Shown one piece after another: positions 53,156 to 63,338 of a stretch of 64,000 nucleotides of DNA (position 1 is the stretch's first letter; each line of letters opens with the position of its first letter). Location of the stretch: contig JACKLU010000013.1 in assembly GCA_024235735.1 (NCBI GenBank), positions 1-64,000 on the forward strand. The letters run 5' to 3'. The translations under genes and the position numbers were made by a program. Origin of the DNA: Burkholderiales bacterium. Its GTDB lineage: Bacteria > Pseudomonadota > Gammaproteobacteria > Burkholderiales > Nitrosomonadaceae. The notes under the pieces were generated by a model. The model worked only from the letters and a program-made list of their open reading frames with translations. It did no database searches and was not told the DNA's origin.

Positions 53156-54316
53156 TCATATGCTTTTACCTTGCAATCGCTGCCTGTTTTCCCAATCGAT
53201 GCGTAACAAAACCGCCAGCGCGAGACAGATTGCAGTAATACTGCTGCCGCCAAAACTCATCAATGGCAACGTTAATCCTTTCGTGGGCAACACGCCCATA
53301 TTGACACCAATATTGATAAGCGCCTGCATGCCAACCCAGAGACCGATACCCTGTGCTACCAGTGCGGCGAAATAACACTCCAGTTTCGCCGCCTGACGCC
53401 CAATCGCCAAAGCACGAACAACCAACGTCGCAAATAACAAAATGACCGTTGTAACACCGACAAATCCAAGCTCTTCGGCAAGTACGGCCAACAGGAAATC
53501 GGTATGCGCTTCGGGTAGATAGAATAGCTTTTCGACACTGCCCCCCAGTCCAACACCCAGCCATTCCCCGCGGCCAAACGCAATCAGCGCGTGACTAAGC
53601 TGATAACCTTTGCCAAGCGGATCAGCCCAGGGATCCATAAAACCGACAATTCGATCCAGACGATAGCCCGAAAACTTGATCAGTGTGTAAGCTCCCGCAA
53701 TCATCAGGCCCAAGAGCACTGAAAATATTTTTATACTGACGCCGCCCAGAAACAGAATGGCTATGACCAGAACGGTAATGACAGCTGCCGCGCCAAAATC
53801 CGGTTGCCGCAGCAGCAAAAACCCGACAATGCCGATGATAATTAAAATCGGTAAAAAGCCTTTAAAGAAACCGTTCAGATCAGCCGCCTTGCGCACCACG
53901 TAATCAGCGGTGTAGATGATCATGAAAAATTTCATGAACTCCGATGGCTGTAGATTGGCTATGTAAAGTGGTATCCAGCGCCGACTGCCGTTTATTTCGC
54001 TACCGATTCCGGGAATGAGCACCAGCAGAAGCATGATTATGCCCAGCAAGAACAAATAAAATGCTGATTTCTGCCAGATATACAGCGGCACCTGAAAAAC
54101 AAACCATCCCATCATGCCGCCCAGCGTCAGATAAGCCACCTGACGAACCAGGTAATAATAGGAACGATCCGCGCCAAATTGCGCTTCGGCTATTGCAATA
54201 GACGCCGAGTAAACCATCACCAGCCCCAGACTCAGCAGCAACAGCGCAGACCATATCAGCACCTGATCGAAATCCGGCATTCTGGCGATTTTTACATTGT
54301 CTGTCGGATTAATCAT
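53156..54316 (-). CDS. ftsW: SEDS peptidoglycan polymerase FtsW
   Basis: FtsW is the septal glycosyltransferase that works with FtsI. The 386-residue protein has about ten membrane helices and the SEDS signature in the region of GVNMGVLPTKGLTLPLMSFGG near the C-terminus. The catalytic aspartate region (PEAHTDFLLAVLAEELGF) is present. It lies three bases after murD and 40 before the murG start. Confidence 0.96.
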   Translation of the reverse strand: MINPTDNVKIARMPDFDQVLIWSALLLLSLGLVMVYSASIAIAEAQFGADRSYYYLVRQVAYLTLGGMMGWFVFQVPLYIWQKSAFYLFLLGIIMLLLVLIPGIGSEINGSRRWIPLYIANLQPSEFMKFFMIIYTADYVVRKAADLNGFFKGFLPILIIIGIVGFLLLRQPDFGAAAVITVLVIAILFLGGVSIKIFSVLLGLMIAGAYTLIKFSGYRLDRIVGFMDPWADPLGKGYQLSHALIAFGRGEWLGVGLGGSVEKLFYLPEAHTDFLLAVLAEELGFVGVTTVILLFATLVVRALAIGRQAAKLECYFAALVAQGIGLWVGMQALINIGVNMGVLPTKGLTLPLMSFGGSSITAICLALAVLLRIDWENRQRLQGKSI

Positions 54317-54319
54317 CAG

Positions 54320-55735
54320 CTAGTGCCTTTTCTCGTCGAGCGTTAAACACTTCAGTTCCATATCCCTGACCGCCGCCACAAAGACTTCCGCCCGGTGCAC
54401 ATAATTTCTGAACATATCAAGACTCGCACAGGCAGGCGACAGCAGCACCACATCACCGGGATGCGCCAGCAGAAAACTTTTCTGCAGCGCATCATTCATC
54501 GTTTGCGCAAACTGAACCGTCACATCGCAATCACCCAGCGCAGCGGCGATTTTCCCCGCATCGCGGCCAATCAATACCACCGCGCGCGCGCCCTCCGCAA
54601 CAGCCTGGCGTAATAATGTGAAATCCTGTCCCTTACCGTCGCCTCCGGCTATGAGCACAACATTGCCCTGCAACCCATTCAACGCAGCAACCGCTGATCC
54701 GACATTGGTGCTTTTGGAATCATCCATGAAAGTCACGTCACAAAATGTGGCAACGATCTCCATCCGGTGTGGCAACCCTTTAAATTCACGTAATGCGGAT
54801 AGCAGAGGTTCTACCGGCATTGCTGCAGCCCGGCAAATCGCCAGAGCAGCCAGTGCATTGGCGGTATTGTGCAAACCATTTAATTTCAGGTCCGATGCCT
54901 TCATCAGCCTCTTTCCACCTTCCATCAGCCAGATAGCATCATCCCCGCGAAAAATGCCGAAATCCGCTTCGGCAGCGGGTTCGCTCAAACCGAACGTGAT
55001 TTGTTTTCTGCTTGTTAGCCGCATGGACAGTGAAAACTTGTCGTCCCGGTTCAATACCTGCACACTCTCGGCTGGTTTTTCATGATTGAAAATCCTGGCC
55101 TTGGCCCGGATGTATTCCTGCATGTCGTGGTAGCGATCCAGATGATCCTCACTTAAATTCAGAACCGCCGCCACATCTGCATTCAACCAATCAGTCAATT
55201 CCAGCTGAAAACTGGATACTTCCAGCACCCACATTTGCGGCATTTTGCCGCTGTCCAGGCGCCGCATTAAAACATCGAGCACCGCTGGACCGATATTTCC
55301 GGCTACGGCGACATCCAGTCCCGCTGCTTTCGCCATTGCGCCAACCATCGCGGTAACCGTCGTTTTTCCATTCGTACCGGTAATGGCCAGCACTTTCGCA
55401 TTTTCAGTATTATTTTGCTCAAGCGCACTGCTGAACATCGCCATATCGCCAACCACAGGAACACCGCTACTGATGGCGTTTTGCACATGCGGATCGGACA
55501 ACGGCACCCCTGGACTCATCGCGATAATCTCAATCGTTTCAAAAATTTTGCTTTCAAATGGGCCGGTAAAAATATCCCCGGCTGGAATCAGCGTCATTAT
55601 GCTGTCAAGATGCGGTGGCGCCAGCCGATTGTCAGCTACTCGTATAATGGCTTCCTGACGGCTCAACCATTTCACGATCGACAGGCCGGTTTCGCCCATC
55701 CCCAGCACCAGCACGCGCCTTCCTTTCAGATTCAT
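54320..55735 (-). CDS. murD: UDP-MurNAc-L-alanine-D-glutamate ligase MurD
   Basis: MurD adds D-glutamate to the precursor. From the ATG at 55735 the protein is 471 residues with VLVLGMGETGLS at the start and the P-loop GTNGKTT at 120-126; DDSKSTNVGSA is the C-terminal substrate motif. A longer frame from 55819 lies inside mraY and is not the true start. The ATG overlaps the mraY stop (ATGA). Confidence 0.97.
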   Translation of the reverse strand: MNLKGRRVLVLGMGETGLSIVKWLSRQEAIIRVADNRLAPPHLDSIMTLIPAGDIFTGPFESKIFETIEIIAMSPGVPLSDPHVQNAISSGVPVVGDMAMFSSALEQNNTENAKVLAITGTNGKTTVTAMVGAMAKAAGLDVAVAGNIGPAVLDVLMRRLDSGKMPQMWVLEVSSFQLELTDWLNADVAAVLNLSEDHLDRYHDMQEYIRAKARIFNHEKPAESVQVLNRDDKFSLSMRLTSRKQITFGLSEPAAEADFGIFRGDDAIWLMEGGKRLMKASDLKLNGLHNTANALAALAICRAAAMPVEPLLSALREFKGLPHRMEIVATFCDVTFMDDSKSTNVGSAVAALNGLQGNVVLIAGGDGKGQDFTLLRQAVAEGARAVVLIGRDAGKIAAALGDCDVTVQFAQTMNDALQKSFLLAHPGDVVLLSPACASLDMFRNYVHRAEVFVAAVRDMELKCLTLDEKRH

Positions 55736-56817
55736 CTTAACTTCAACGTTGAAAGGCCAATCAAAACCAGGATTATCGTGATAATCCAGAATCGCACAAC
55801 CACCTGATTCTCCTGCCATCCTTTCAATTCAAAATGATGATGCAAGGGCGCCATTCTGAACACACGACGCCCGGTCAACTTGTACGACGCGACTTGCAAC
55901 ATGACCGAAAGCGCCTCTATTACAAAAACCCCGCCCATGATTACCAATACAATTTCCTGCCGCACAACCACTGTAATCACACCCAGTGCGGCGCCCAGCG
56001 ACAATGCACCGACATCGCCCATAAATACTTCAGCCGGATAGGTGTTAAACCACAGAAAAGCCAGACCTGCTCCCGCCAAAGCACCGCAAAAGACAGACAA
56101 TTCTCCCGCGTTTGGAATATAGGGAATGCCAAGGTAATTTGCAAAAACCACATGACCGGCTGCATAGGCAAAAATTGCCAGCGCACCGCCAACCATAACG
56201 GTTGGCATAATCGCAAGACCATCCAGCCCATCGGTCAGATTAACCGCATTACTGGTACCCACGATCACCAGAAACGTTAATATGACAAACCCGGTGATTC
56301 CCAGCGGCACTGCTACCTCTTTAAAAAAAGGCACGATCAGATCAGTCTGCGCTGGCAATTCGGCTGTCAGCGCCAGATAAAACGCCACCACCAACGCTAT
56401 GATGGATTGCCAAAAAAACTTGCTTTTCGCGGACAAACCTTTTGGATTGCGGTATACGACCTTCCGGTAATCATCGATCCAGCCAATCAGTCCGAAACCC
56501 AAAGTCGTCAATAGCACTACCCATATATAGCGATTGCTGAGATCAGCCCACAACAGCGTTGTCAGCACAATCGCCACAAGAATCAATGCGCCGCCCATGG
56601 TCGGCGTACCCGCTTTGGCGAGATGCGTTTGCGGACCGTCATCACGCACCGACTGCCCGATTTTGTAATACGTTAATTTACGAATCATCAACGGACCGAT
56701 CAAAAACGAAATGGCCAGCGCCGTCAAAGCCGCCAGCATGGCACGTAATGTTATGTATCCAAATACGTTGAATGCACGTATCTCTTGCGCCAGCCACTGT
56801 GATAGTTCTAATAACAT
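55732..56817 (-). CDS. mraY: Phospho-MurNAc-pentapeptide translocase MraY
   Basis: MraY transfers phospho-MurNAc-pentapeptide to undecaprenyl phosphate, making lipid I in the inner membrane. The 361-residue protein has about ten membrane helices and the motifs GTPTMGG, NLTDGLDGLA (catalytic aspartates) and APLHHHFELKGW. It overlaps murD by four bases and starts 74 bases after murF. Confidence 0.97.
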   Translation of the reverse strand: MLLELSQWLAQEIRAFNVFGYITLRAMLAALTALAISFLIGPLMIRKLTYYKIGQSVRDDGPQTHLAKAGTPTMGGALILVAIVLTTLLWADLSNRYIWVVLLTTLGFGLIGWIDDYRKVVYRNPKGLSAKSKFFWQSIIALVVAFYLALTAELPAQTDLIVPFFKEVAVPLGITGFVILTFLVIVGTSNAVNLTDGLDGLAIMPTVMVGGALAIFAYAAGHVVFANYLGIPYIPNAGELSVFCGALAGAGLAFLWFNTYPAEVFMGDVGALSLGAALGVITVVVRQEIVLVIMGGVFVIEALSVMLQVASYKLTGRRVFRMAPLHHHFELKGWQENQVVVRFWIITIILVLIGLSTLKLR

Positions 56818-56891
56818 TACGCCTCTCTGAACCGTGTTAGGCCAATGGTCGCTTTCCGCACTTTATTTTCGCCCTTTGCAATTGATCACAA

Positions 56892-58274
56892 TTACCCTTC
56901 CAGTCGATTAACGATACGTTCCATATGCATAAAACGCGATCCTTTAACCAATACGGTCACGTCCGCATCCAGCCGGTTCTCCAGGCTATCCAGCAATGTT
57001 TCCATATCGTTGAAATGCCGTGCGCCTTGTCCATAGGCATCGCTTGCGCATCGACTCAATTCGCCTACAGTCATTAGCTCATCCAGCTTAAGCAATCGCG
57101 CTTCCTCGCCGATTGTTCTGTGCAAATCGCGAGCGGTTTTACCCAGCTCTCCCATGTCGCCGAGTATCAGAATTTTTTTACCTGCGGCTGCCGCCAGAAC
57201 TGCCAATGCCGCTTTTACTGATTCGGGATTTGCGTTATAGCTGTCATCAATCAGAACCGACCGGTTCCTGCCCTGCTTAATCTGCAATCTTCCCTGCACG
57301 CCTTTAAAGCGTTCCAGTCCTGCCACTATTGCGCCGCTATTCACGCCCAGCGCCACAGCAGCAGCAGCAGCGGCCAGGCCATTCCGGATATTGTGCGTGC
57401 CAGGCACTTTCAAAGTGACATGCTGAATACCATCCGGCAGTTTTAATTGAATTGTGCTGCCATACGGTTCGCTCTTGAATTCGGCGGAAACCTGGGCTTT
57501 TGCACTGAAGCCAAAATCGATGACTCTCCTTTTTCCAATCAACGTCCGCCACAGCGGCGCATAGTCATCATCCGCATTGATTACGGCTGCCCCCTGCTGA
57601 CTCAATCCGGCAAAAATCTCGCCCTTTGCCCGCGCGACAGCTTCGACCGATCCTAGTCCTTCGATATGCGCGGCGCCGGCGTTGGTTATCACAGCCACAT
57701 CGGGTTGCGCCAACCGGGTCAGATAAGCAATTTCTCCCGCATGATTCATCCCCATCTCAATCACCGCATACTGGTGTATTTCGCGTAGACGGAGCAGCAT
57801 CAGTGGCACGCCTATATCGTTATTGAGATTACCGACCGTCGCCAGTACTCGCGATGGACAGTCATCCGGCCCCACCGTCCCCTCTTCAACAGCACAACGT
57901 AAAATAGCTGCAAGCATCTCTTTCACGGTTGTTTTACCGTTGCTGCCGGTTACTGCGGCCAGCGGCATGGAAAACCGTTGCCGCCATCGCGCCGACAGTT
58001 GCCCCAGACTTGAACGAGTATTTTCAACGCAGACCAAGGGAAAATCTGTTGATAAGGCCGCATCATTCAGGTCATGCTCCACCATGGCCGCCACTGCCCC
58101 CTGTTCCCGCGCGGCACGTACAAACTGATGTCCATCATAATTTTCTCCGGTCAATGCGACAAATAGTTCGCCCGGGCACACAGTACGGCTATCCGTACTG
58201 ACTCCGGTAAATAAGACATTGTCGCCCTGCCGGCGGGCGTTCAGCACTTCAGCCGCTTCCTGCAACCGCATCAC
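56892..58274 (-). CDS. murF: UDP-MurNAc-tripeptide-D-alanyl-D-alanine ligase MurF
   Basis: MurF adds the D-Ala-D-Ala dipeptide, finishing the pentapeptide. The 460-residue protein has GVSTDSR in the N-terminal domain, the P-loop GSNGKTT at 110-116, and DDSYNANPESVKAAL in the C-terminal domain. It overlaps the murE stop by four bases. Confidence 0.97.
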   Translation of the reverse strand: MMRLQEAAEVLNARRQGDNVLFTGVSTDSRTVCPGELFVALTGENYDGHQFVRAAREQGAVAAMVEHDLNDAALSTDFPLVCVENTRSSLGQLSARWRQRFSMPLAAVTGSNGKTTVKEMLAAILRCAVEEGTVGPDDCPSRVLATVGNLNNDIGVPLMLLRLREIHQYAVIEMGMNHAGEIAYLTRLAQPDVAVITNAGAAHIEGLGSVEAVARAKGEIFAGLSQQGAAVINADDDYAPLWRTLIGKRRVIDFGFSAKAQVSAEFKSEPYGSTIQLKLPDGIQHVTLKVPGTHNIRNGLAAAAAAVALGVNSGAIVAGLERFKGVQGRLQIKQGRNRSVLIDDSYNANPESVKAALAVLAAAAGKKILILGDMGELGKTARDLHRTIGEEARLLKLDELMTVGELSRCASDAYGQGARHFNDMETLLDSLENRLDADVTVLVKGSRFMHMERIVNRLEG

Positions 58275-59824
58275 GCGGATTCTCCTTGCTTATCCGCCAG
58301 ATCGTTCAGTACTTGCTGGACGGTCAATGCATCGCTGAACGAAACTCTTTCACCATTAATCTCCTGGTACGATTCATGCCCTTTACCGGCTATCAATACA
58401 ATATCACCTGCCGATGCGCTGCTGATCGCCTGATAAATAGCCAGCTCCCGATTAATTTCGACTTGCAGGTTTTCGTGATTCCGCGTTCCAATCATGTCCT
58501 GGATAATCTTATGCGGATTTTCGCTGCGTGGATTGTCGCTGGTAAAAATCGTTTCATCCGCAAGACGCGTCGCCACTTCACCGATCAGTTCGCGCTTGCC
58601 GCGATCACGCTCGCCACCGCACCCAACCACACAAAATAAACGCCCGGTTTTCCGGGCATGCTTTTGAGCAGCTGTCACATGCAGCATGTCGAGCAAGGTA
58701 GACAACACTTTCTCCAATGCATCCGGCGTATGCGCATAATCGACAATCACGGTGGGATGCTCCCCTCCGCCGAATTTTTCCATACGCCCCGGAATCGGTT
58801 TAACATGACGCAATGCATTCACCGCCTCGGCAAATGATATGCCGCAGGCAAGCAATGCCGCCGTCACTGTCAACAGATTGACAGCGTTAAATTTACCGAT
58901 CAGATCGACATTTAATACAAGCCGCTCTCCCTGATATTCGATTTCAAGCGACATTCCATTCAAGTCCGCCCTGAGATCACAACCATATACAATACTGCAC
59001 CGCCCGGCGCAGCCTTTCACTGCATCCCTTCTAAAGCTGTAACCGATAATCTGCACAGATTTTCGAGCAAGCTGCTGAAACAATTCCACGCCCAGCACAT
59101 CATCCAGATTGAGCACCGCACACTTCAGTCCGGGCCAGAAAAACAGCCTCGCCTTCGACTCGGCATAGGCATCCATACTCTTGTGATAATCCAGATGATC
59201 GCGCGACAGATTGGTCAACACCGCAACCGAAAGCATCGTTCCATTCAACCGTCCCTGCTCGATGCCGTGAGAAGACACTTCCATTGCCACATGCGTCGCG
59301 CCATTTCGCAAAAACTGCGCCAGATTCTTTTGCAGCGCCACAGGATCCGGCGTCGTATTGACCGCAGCTTCCAGCTCACCGGCAAAACCGCTTCCTAATG
59401 TTCCCATCACTGCCGTTTTCTTGTGCAGCCTGTTCATTGCCTGCGAAAACCAGTGACTGCATGATGTCTTACCATTGGTGCCGGTGAATCCGGCAACGCA
59501 CAGTCTTCCGGATGGATGGCCATAAACACAATCAGCAATATATCCGGCTTTTCCGCGCAACCCGGAGATGCCCAGAGACGGCACTTGCCATGTCGGATTC
59601 CAGGAAAAATTATTTGACTCCCATATCACTGCATTCGCGCCAGCCAAAATAGCCTGTGGTATCAACTTGCGCGCATCTGTTCTCGAACCGGAAATCGCCA
59701 GGAATGTATCTCCGGGTAGTACCTGACGACTGTCAGTAACAAGCCGCTCAATCGACACGCCAAGCTTGTCGAGTTGATGACAATCAAAGACTTTGCCTGA
59801 TCTTTCAGTCATGGATAAACTCAT
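58271..59824 (-). CDS. murE: UDP-MurNAc-dipeptide-diaminopimelate ligase MurE
   Basis: MurE adds the third residue of the stem peptide. The 517-residue protein has the P-loop FTGTNGKTS and the specificity motif Asp-Asn-Pro-Arg at 430-433 (SDNPRSENP), which marks meso-diaminopimelate as the substrate, as in Gram-negative walls. The start overlaps ftsI by four bases and the stop overlaps murF by four. Confidence 0.97.
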   Translation of the reverse strand: MSLSMTERSGKVFDCHQLDKLGVSIERLVTDSRQVLPGDTFLAISGSRTDARKLIPQAILAGANAVIWESNNFSWNPTWQVPSLGISGLRGKAGYIADCVYGHPSGRLCVAGFTGTNGKTSCSHWFSQAMNRLHKKTAVMGTLGSGFAGELEAAVNTTPDPVALQKNLAQFLRNGATHVAMEVSSHGIEQGRLNGTMLSVAVLTNLSRDHLDYHKSMDAYAESKARLFFWPGLKCAVLNLDDVLGVELFQQLARKSVQIIGYSFRRDAVKGCAGRCSIVYGCDLRADLNGMSLEIEYQGERLVLNVDLIGKFNAVNLLTVTAALLACGISFAEAVNALRHVKPIPGRMEKFGGGEHPTVIVDYAHTPDALEKVLSTLLDMLHVTAAQKHARKTGRLFCVVGCGGERDRGKRELIGEVATRLADETIFTSDNPRSENPHKIIQDMIGTRNHENLQVEINRELAIYQAISSASAGDIVLIAGKGHESYQEINGERVSFSDALTVQQVLNDLADKQGESA

Positions 59825-61563
59825 CCGTCACCACCCGCGGAAAAATGCACCGGCGCAATGGCCATTTCTCCGGAAAGCGCATCATGTGGCACGTTCAATA
59901 ACCGCAACGCCGTCGTCATCACTTGACTGAACACCGGCGCAGCAACCGCACCACCAAAATATTTTCCGGCAGAAGGTTCATCCAGCACTACCGCAACAAT
60001 CAGACGCGGATTCGATACCGGAGCAAAACCGACAAATGAAGAAACATAGCGATTCTTGGCATATTTTCCGTCGACCAGCTTATGCGCCGTTCCTGTCTTG
60101 CCGGCTACGCGATACCCATCCACCCGGGCAAGCGGCGCCGTACCGCCCGGCTGTGTTGCCAACTCCAGCATCTGACTGACTGCAAGCGCCGTTTTTCTGG
60201 AGATGACGCGCTGCCCCATTACCGGAAAATCCTGCTTCAGCACCGAGACGGGTTTTAATTCACCACCCGTTGTAAAAATGGTATAGGCGCGCGCCACCTG
60301 CAGCAGACTTACCGACAGTCCATGGCCGAAGGACATGGTTGCCTGCTCAATCGGCCGCCATTTATTGTAAGGCCGCAATACACCACCGGCTTCTCCGGGA
60401 AAACCGGTGTGAATCAGTTGACCAAACCCCGCATTGTTATACATTTCCCACAAAGTCTGCGCAGGCATCGACAAGGCTATTTTAACGGTACCGACGTTAC
60501 TCGACACCTGCAATACTTCCGCAACTGTCAGCAATCCCTTATTACTTACGTCGCGAATGGTGGAACGGCCAACCCTGAAAGTACCTGGCGCGGTCTGCAC
60601 AACTGTTTCCGGATTAACCAGTCCGGTCTCTATCGCTACGGCAATCGGAAACGGCTTAAGTGTGGATCCCGGCTCATAGGTATCGACGACCGCGCGATTA
60701 ACCAGGACACGATTGTCAATCATTTCCCGGGTTATAGGCGAATTTGGGTTATAAACAGGGAAGTTGGATAAGGCCATGACCTCACCGCTTTGCGCGTCGA
60801 GCACGACAATACTGCCGGCAGTCGCCTGATGTTGAACAGCGGCGCGTTTCAGTTCTTGATGCGCGATATGCTGAATTCTTCTATCCAGCGAGAGCACAAG
60901 GTCCTGGCCTTGCCTGGGCGCGCGAATATTTTCTACATCTTCGATAATCCGGCCCTTGTTATCCTTAATCACGCGCCGCTTGCCAATTTCCCCCTTCAGT
61001 ACCGCGTTCCATCCATGCTCGACCCCCTCTTGTCCACGGTCTTCAATATCGGTAAAACCGACAATGTGCGCCGCCACTTCCCCTTCGGGATAGTAACGCT
61101 TGAACTCTGTTTCAAATGCGATACCTTTAATTTTGAGATCAGCAATACGCTCCGCAATTTCGGGCACAATCCAACGCTTGAGGTACACAAAACGCCCTTT
61201 TTTCCGGTAAATGCGGCGCTCTATCTCGGATTTTTCCATTTGCAACAAGCGCGCCAACTGCTCCAGTTGGCCCGGCGTTATCTCAATCAGCTTAGGATCC
61301 GCATAGACCGAAGCAACCGGGGCGCTGATGGCTAGTATTTCACCGTTGCGGTCTTTAATCATGCCACGATCGGCACTCATTTCGACAACCTTGCTATACC
61401 GCGCGGCGCCTTCTTTTTGCAGAAAATCATTGTTCACGCCCTGCAAAAAAACCGCTCTTGCAATCAAACCGATCAGTCCCAGAATCAAAAAACCAAACAG
61501 CATCATCGCGCGCCAGGGTTTCAATCGCAGTTGCGGCGTCAGCTGGTCGATTTTATTCAGCAT
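59821..61563 (-). CDS. ftsI: Septal transpeptidase FtsI (PBP3)
   Basis: FtsI is the class B penicillin-binding protein cross-linking septal peptidoglycan, acting with FtsW. The 580-residue protein has a cytoplasmic tail, one membrane helix (about 20-40), a pedestal domain, and the transpeptidase domain with Ser300-Thr-Leu-Lys303, Ser354-Ser-Asn356 and Lys489-Thr-Gly491 (SXXK, SXN and KTG). Length is normal. It overlaps ftsL by 11 bases upstream and murE by four downstream. Confidence 0.97.
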   Translation of the reverse strand: MLNKIDQLTPQLRLKPWRAMMLFGFLILGLIGLIARAVFLQGVNNDFLQKEGAARYSKVVEMSADRGMIKDRNGEILAISAPVASVYADPKLIEITPGQLEQLARLLQMEKSEIERRIYRKKGRFVYLKRWIVPEIAERIADLKIKGIAFETEFKRYYPEGEVAAHIVGFTDIEDRGQEGVEHGWNAVLKGEIGKRRVIKDNKGRIIEDVENIRAPRQGQDLVLSLDRRIQHIAHQELKRAAVQHQATAGSIVVLDAQSGEVMALSNFPVYNPNSPITREMIDNRVLVNRAVVDTYEPGSTLKPFPIAVAIETGLVNPETVVQTAPGTFRVGRSTIRDVSNKGLLTVAEVLQVSSNVGTVKIALSMPAQTLWEMYNNAGFGQLIHTGFPGEAGGVLRPYNKWRPIEQATMSFGHGLSVSLLQVARAYTIFTTGGELKPVSVLKQDFPVMGQRVISRKTALAVSQMLELATQPGGTAPLARVDGYRVAGKTGTAHKLVDGKYAKNRYVSSFVGFAPVSNPRLIVAVVLDEPSAGKYFGGAVAAPVFSQVMTTALRLLNVPHDALSGEMAIAPVHFSAGGDG

Positions 61564-61858
61564 ATTGCACCTTCGCGATTTGCGGTTCGTTTATTTTTGC
61601 TGAAGAAATAATCTGCACATGATTAGGTGACGGCAAATCCATATCCAGGAACCGTCTGGCCTCATTTTCAATTTTACGGCGCGCAATCAGTGTGCTTTGT
61701 TCGAGTTGCAATTTTTTCCATTCGAGGTTTAATTTGCGTGTTATTTTCCGCTCGTTTTCCAGCGCCATGTTGAGCTTACGTGCTTCATTCTGCGCATAAA
61801 CCACACCCAGCGCGCAAATCACCAGAATCAACACCAGAAATAGATTAAATTTAAACAT
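61553..61858 (-). CDS. ftsL: Cell division protein FtsL
   Basis: FtsL is a small bitopic protein that binds FtsB and FtsQ and activates septal synthesis. From the ATG at 61858 it has 101 residues: a membrane helix (about 3-22) and a periplasmic coiled coil with a leucine-zipper-like pattern (about 25-70). A TTG at 61888 would add ten basic residues and overlap rsmH; I favour the ATG, which gives the usual short cytoplasmic tail. It overlaps ftsI by 11 bases. Confidence 0.9.
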   Translation of the reverse strand: MFKFNLFLVLILVICALGVVYAQNEARKLNMALENERKITRKLNLEWKKLQLEQSTLIARRKIENEARRFLDMDLPSPNHVQIISSAKINEPQIAKVQYAE

Positions 61859-61865
61859 TCGCAAT

Positions 61866-62828
61866 TTATACCGTTGTTTTAAAATCAATCCGCTCAGCCA
61901 CTCTCATGACAGCACTGCGCGCGCGTTTGTTTTCCGCAATTTCCCGCTCACCCGGGCGCACCGCCTTGCCTATGACTTTCAGCAGCGGCTGCCCAAATCG
62001 CTGCATCTCAACCTCACGCAAAGGAATGCCCCGTGGCACAGCATCGGTTTTTGCAGCCGCTCGCATAAACCGCTTAACCATTCTGTCCTCCAGCGAATGG
62101 AAGCTGATCACAACAAGCCTCCCTCCTGGATTCAACAACGCCACACTCTGTTGTAAAACTAGCGACAGCTCCTCAAGCTCCTGATTGATAAAGATACGTA
62201 TCGCCTGAAAAGTGCGCGTCGCCGGATTCTGCTTGCTTTCGCGCTTGCGCTCACGTGCGCGGACGACCGCTGCAACAATCTCGGCAAGTTGCAATGTGGT
62301 AACAATAGATTGCCGCGCTCTTGCCACAACAATCGCTCTTGCAATCGACCCAGCATACCGTTCTTCGCCATATTCCCTGATCACCCTTTCCAAATCTATC
62401 TCTGAAACCGTTTCCAGCCACTGCGCCGCCGTCTGCCCCCGACTGGCATCCATGCGCATGTCAAGTGGGCCATTGGCGCGAAAACTAAATCCCCGTTCCG
62501 CTTCCAGCTGTGGTGAAGATATCCCCAGATCCAGCACAATACCGTCTATTTTGTATACACCAATTTTCAGCAATTCCTGCTGTAGCTGTGAAAAATGGCA
62601 ATGCAAAATACTCAAATTCGGGTTGCCCGGCGCCAGATCAATTTTCCCCGCTTCTACCGCCGCAAGATCCCTGTCGAATGCAATCAACCGGCCTTTTTCA
62701 CTCAGACGGGACAGAATTAACCGGCTATGCCCGCCTCTTCCGAATGTCCCATCAACATATACTCCATCCGGTCTGATTGACAGTGCGTCGACAGCCTCAT
62801 GAAGCAGCACCGTAACGTGGCTCGACAA
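61866..62828 (-). CDS. rsmH: 16S rRNA m4C1402 methyltransferase RsmH (MraW)
   Basis: RsmH methylates N4 of C1402 in 16S rRNA. The 320-residue protein has the start HVTVLLHEAVDAL, the SAM-binding DGTFGRGGHS (about 26-35), DLGISSPQLE and the C-terminal SFHSLEDRMVKRFMR. Length is normal. It follows mraZ by 15 bases and precedes ftsL by seven. Confidence 0.97.
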   Translation of the reverse strand: MSSHVTVLLHEAVDALSIRPDGVYVDGTFGRGGHSRLILSRLSEKGRLIAFDRDLAAVEAGKIDLAPGNPNLSILHCHFSQLQQELLKIGVYKIDGIVLDLGISSPQLEAERGFSFRANGPLDMRMDASRGQTAAQWLETVSEIDLERVIREYGEERYAGSIARAIVVARARQSIVTTLQLAEIVAAVVRARERKRESKQNPATRTFQAIRIFINQELEELSLVLQQSVALLNPGGRLVVISFHSLEDRMVKRFMRAAAKTDAVPRGIPLREVEMQRFGQPLLKVIGKAVRPGEREIAENKRARSAVMRVAERIDFKTTV

Positions 62829-62843
62829 ACCATCACCACCCTA

Positions 62844-63290
62844 TCAAAGTGAAAACCCTTCCAATTCCTGCGGCATATCATCTTCGTTAAAAGACAATGC
62901 ATCCTCAATCTCAAGATTCCACTGCTGTTCATCCCATAACTCAAACTTCTCCCCCTGCCCCACCAACACAACTTCCTTGGACAAGCTCGCAAAACTCCGC
63001 AAAGGGGGCGCAATCAATATGCGACCGGCATTATCCATTTCCACATCGCTTGCACTACCGATTAACAAGCGCTGCAATTTGCGCGTTTTGGAATTAAAGC
63101 TCGGCAGCGCGCTTAATTTCTGCTCGATGGGCTCCCAAGCGGGCTGAGGATAAATCAGCAGACACCGCGAAGGATCAGCTGTCACCACCAAACGTCCCGA
63201 ACACTGCTCAACCAGCTCACCACGATACTTTGCAGGTATCGCGATCCTGCCTTTCACATCCAAGCTAAGCTGTGTTATGCCACGAAACAT
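62844..63290 (-). CDS. mraZ: Transcriptional regulator MraZ
   Basis: MraZ is an AbrB-like DNA-binding protein, the first gene of dcw clusters, which represses its own promoter. The 148-residue protein has two SpoVT/AbrB-type halves, with the DxxGR motifs DVKGRIAIP (about 11-19) and DNAGRILI (about 86-93). Two TGGRN boxes with 10-bp spacing lie 34-48 bases upstream, in line with autoregulation. Confidence 0.95.
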   Translation of the reverse strand: MFRGITQLSLDVKGRIAIPAKYRGELVEQCSGRLVVTADPSRCLLIYPQPAWEPIEQKLSALPSFNSKTRKLQRLLIGSASDVEMDNAGRILIAPPLRSFASLSKEVVLVGQGEKFELWDEQQWNLEIEDALSFNEDDMPQELEGFSL

Positions 63291-63323
63291 GCCATTCGCT
63301 CATCAATACAAAAATTCAATTTA

Positions 63324-63338
63324 TCCCACTTTCCTCCA
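63324..63338 (-). promoter_or_regulatory. MraZ-box pair upstream of mraZ
   Basis: On the minus strand, TGGAG (63338-63334) and TGGGA (63328-63324) are separated by five bases, so they repeat with the 10-bp period of MraZ operators (TGGGN-N5-TGGGN). They lie upstream of the mraZ start. The second unit matches fully and the first has one difference. Confidence 0.65.
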
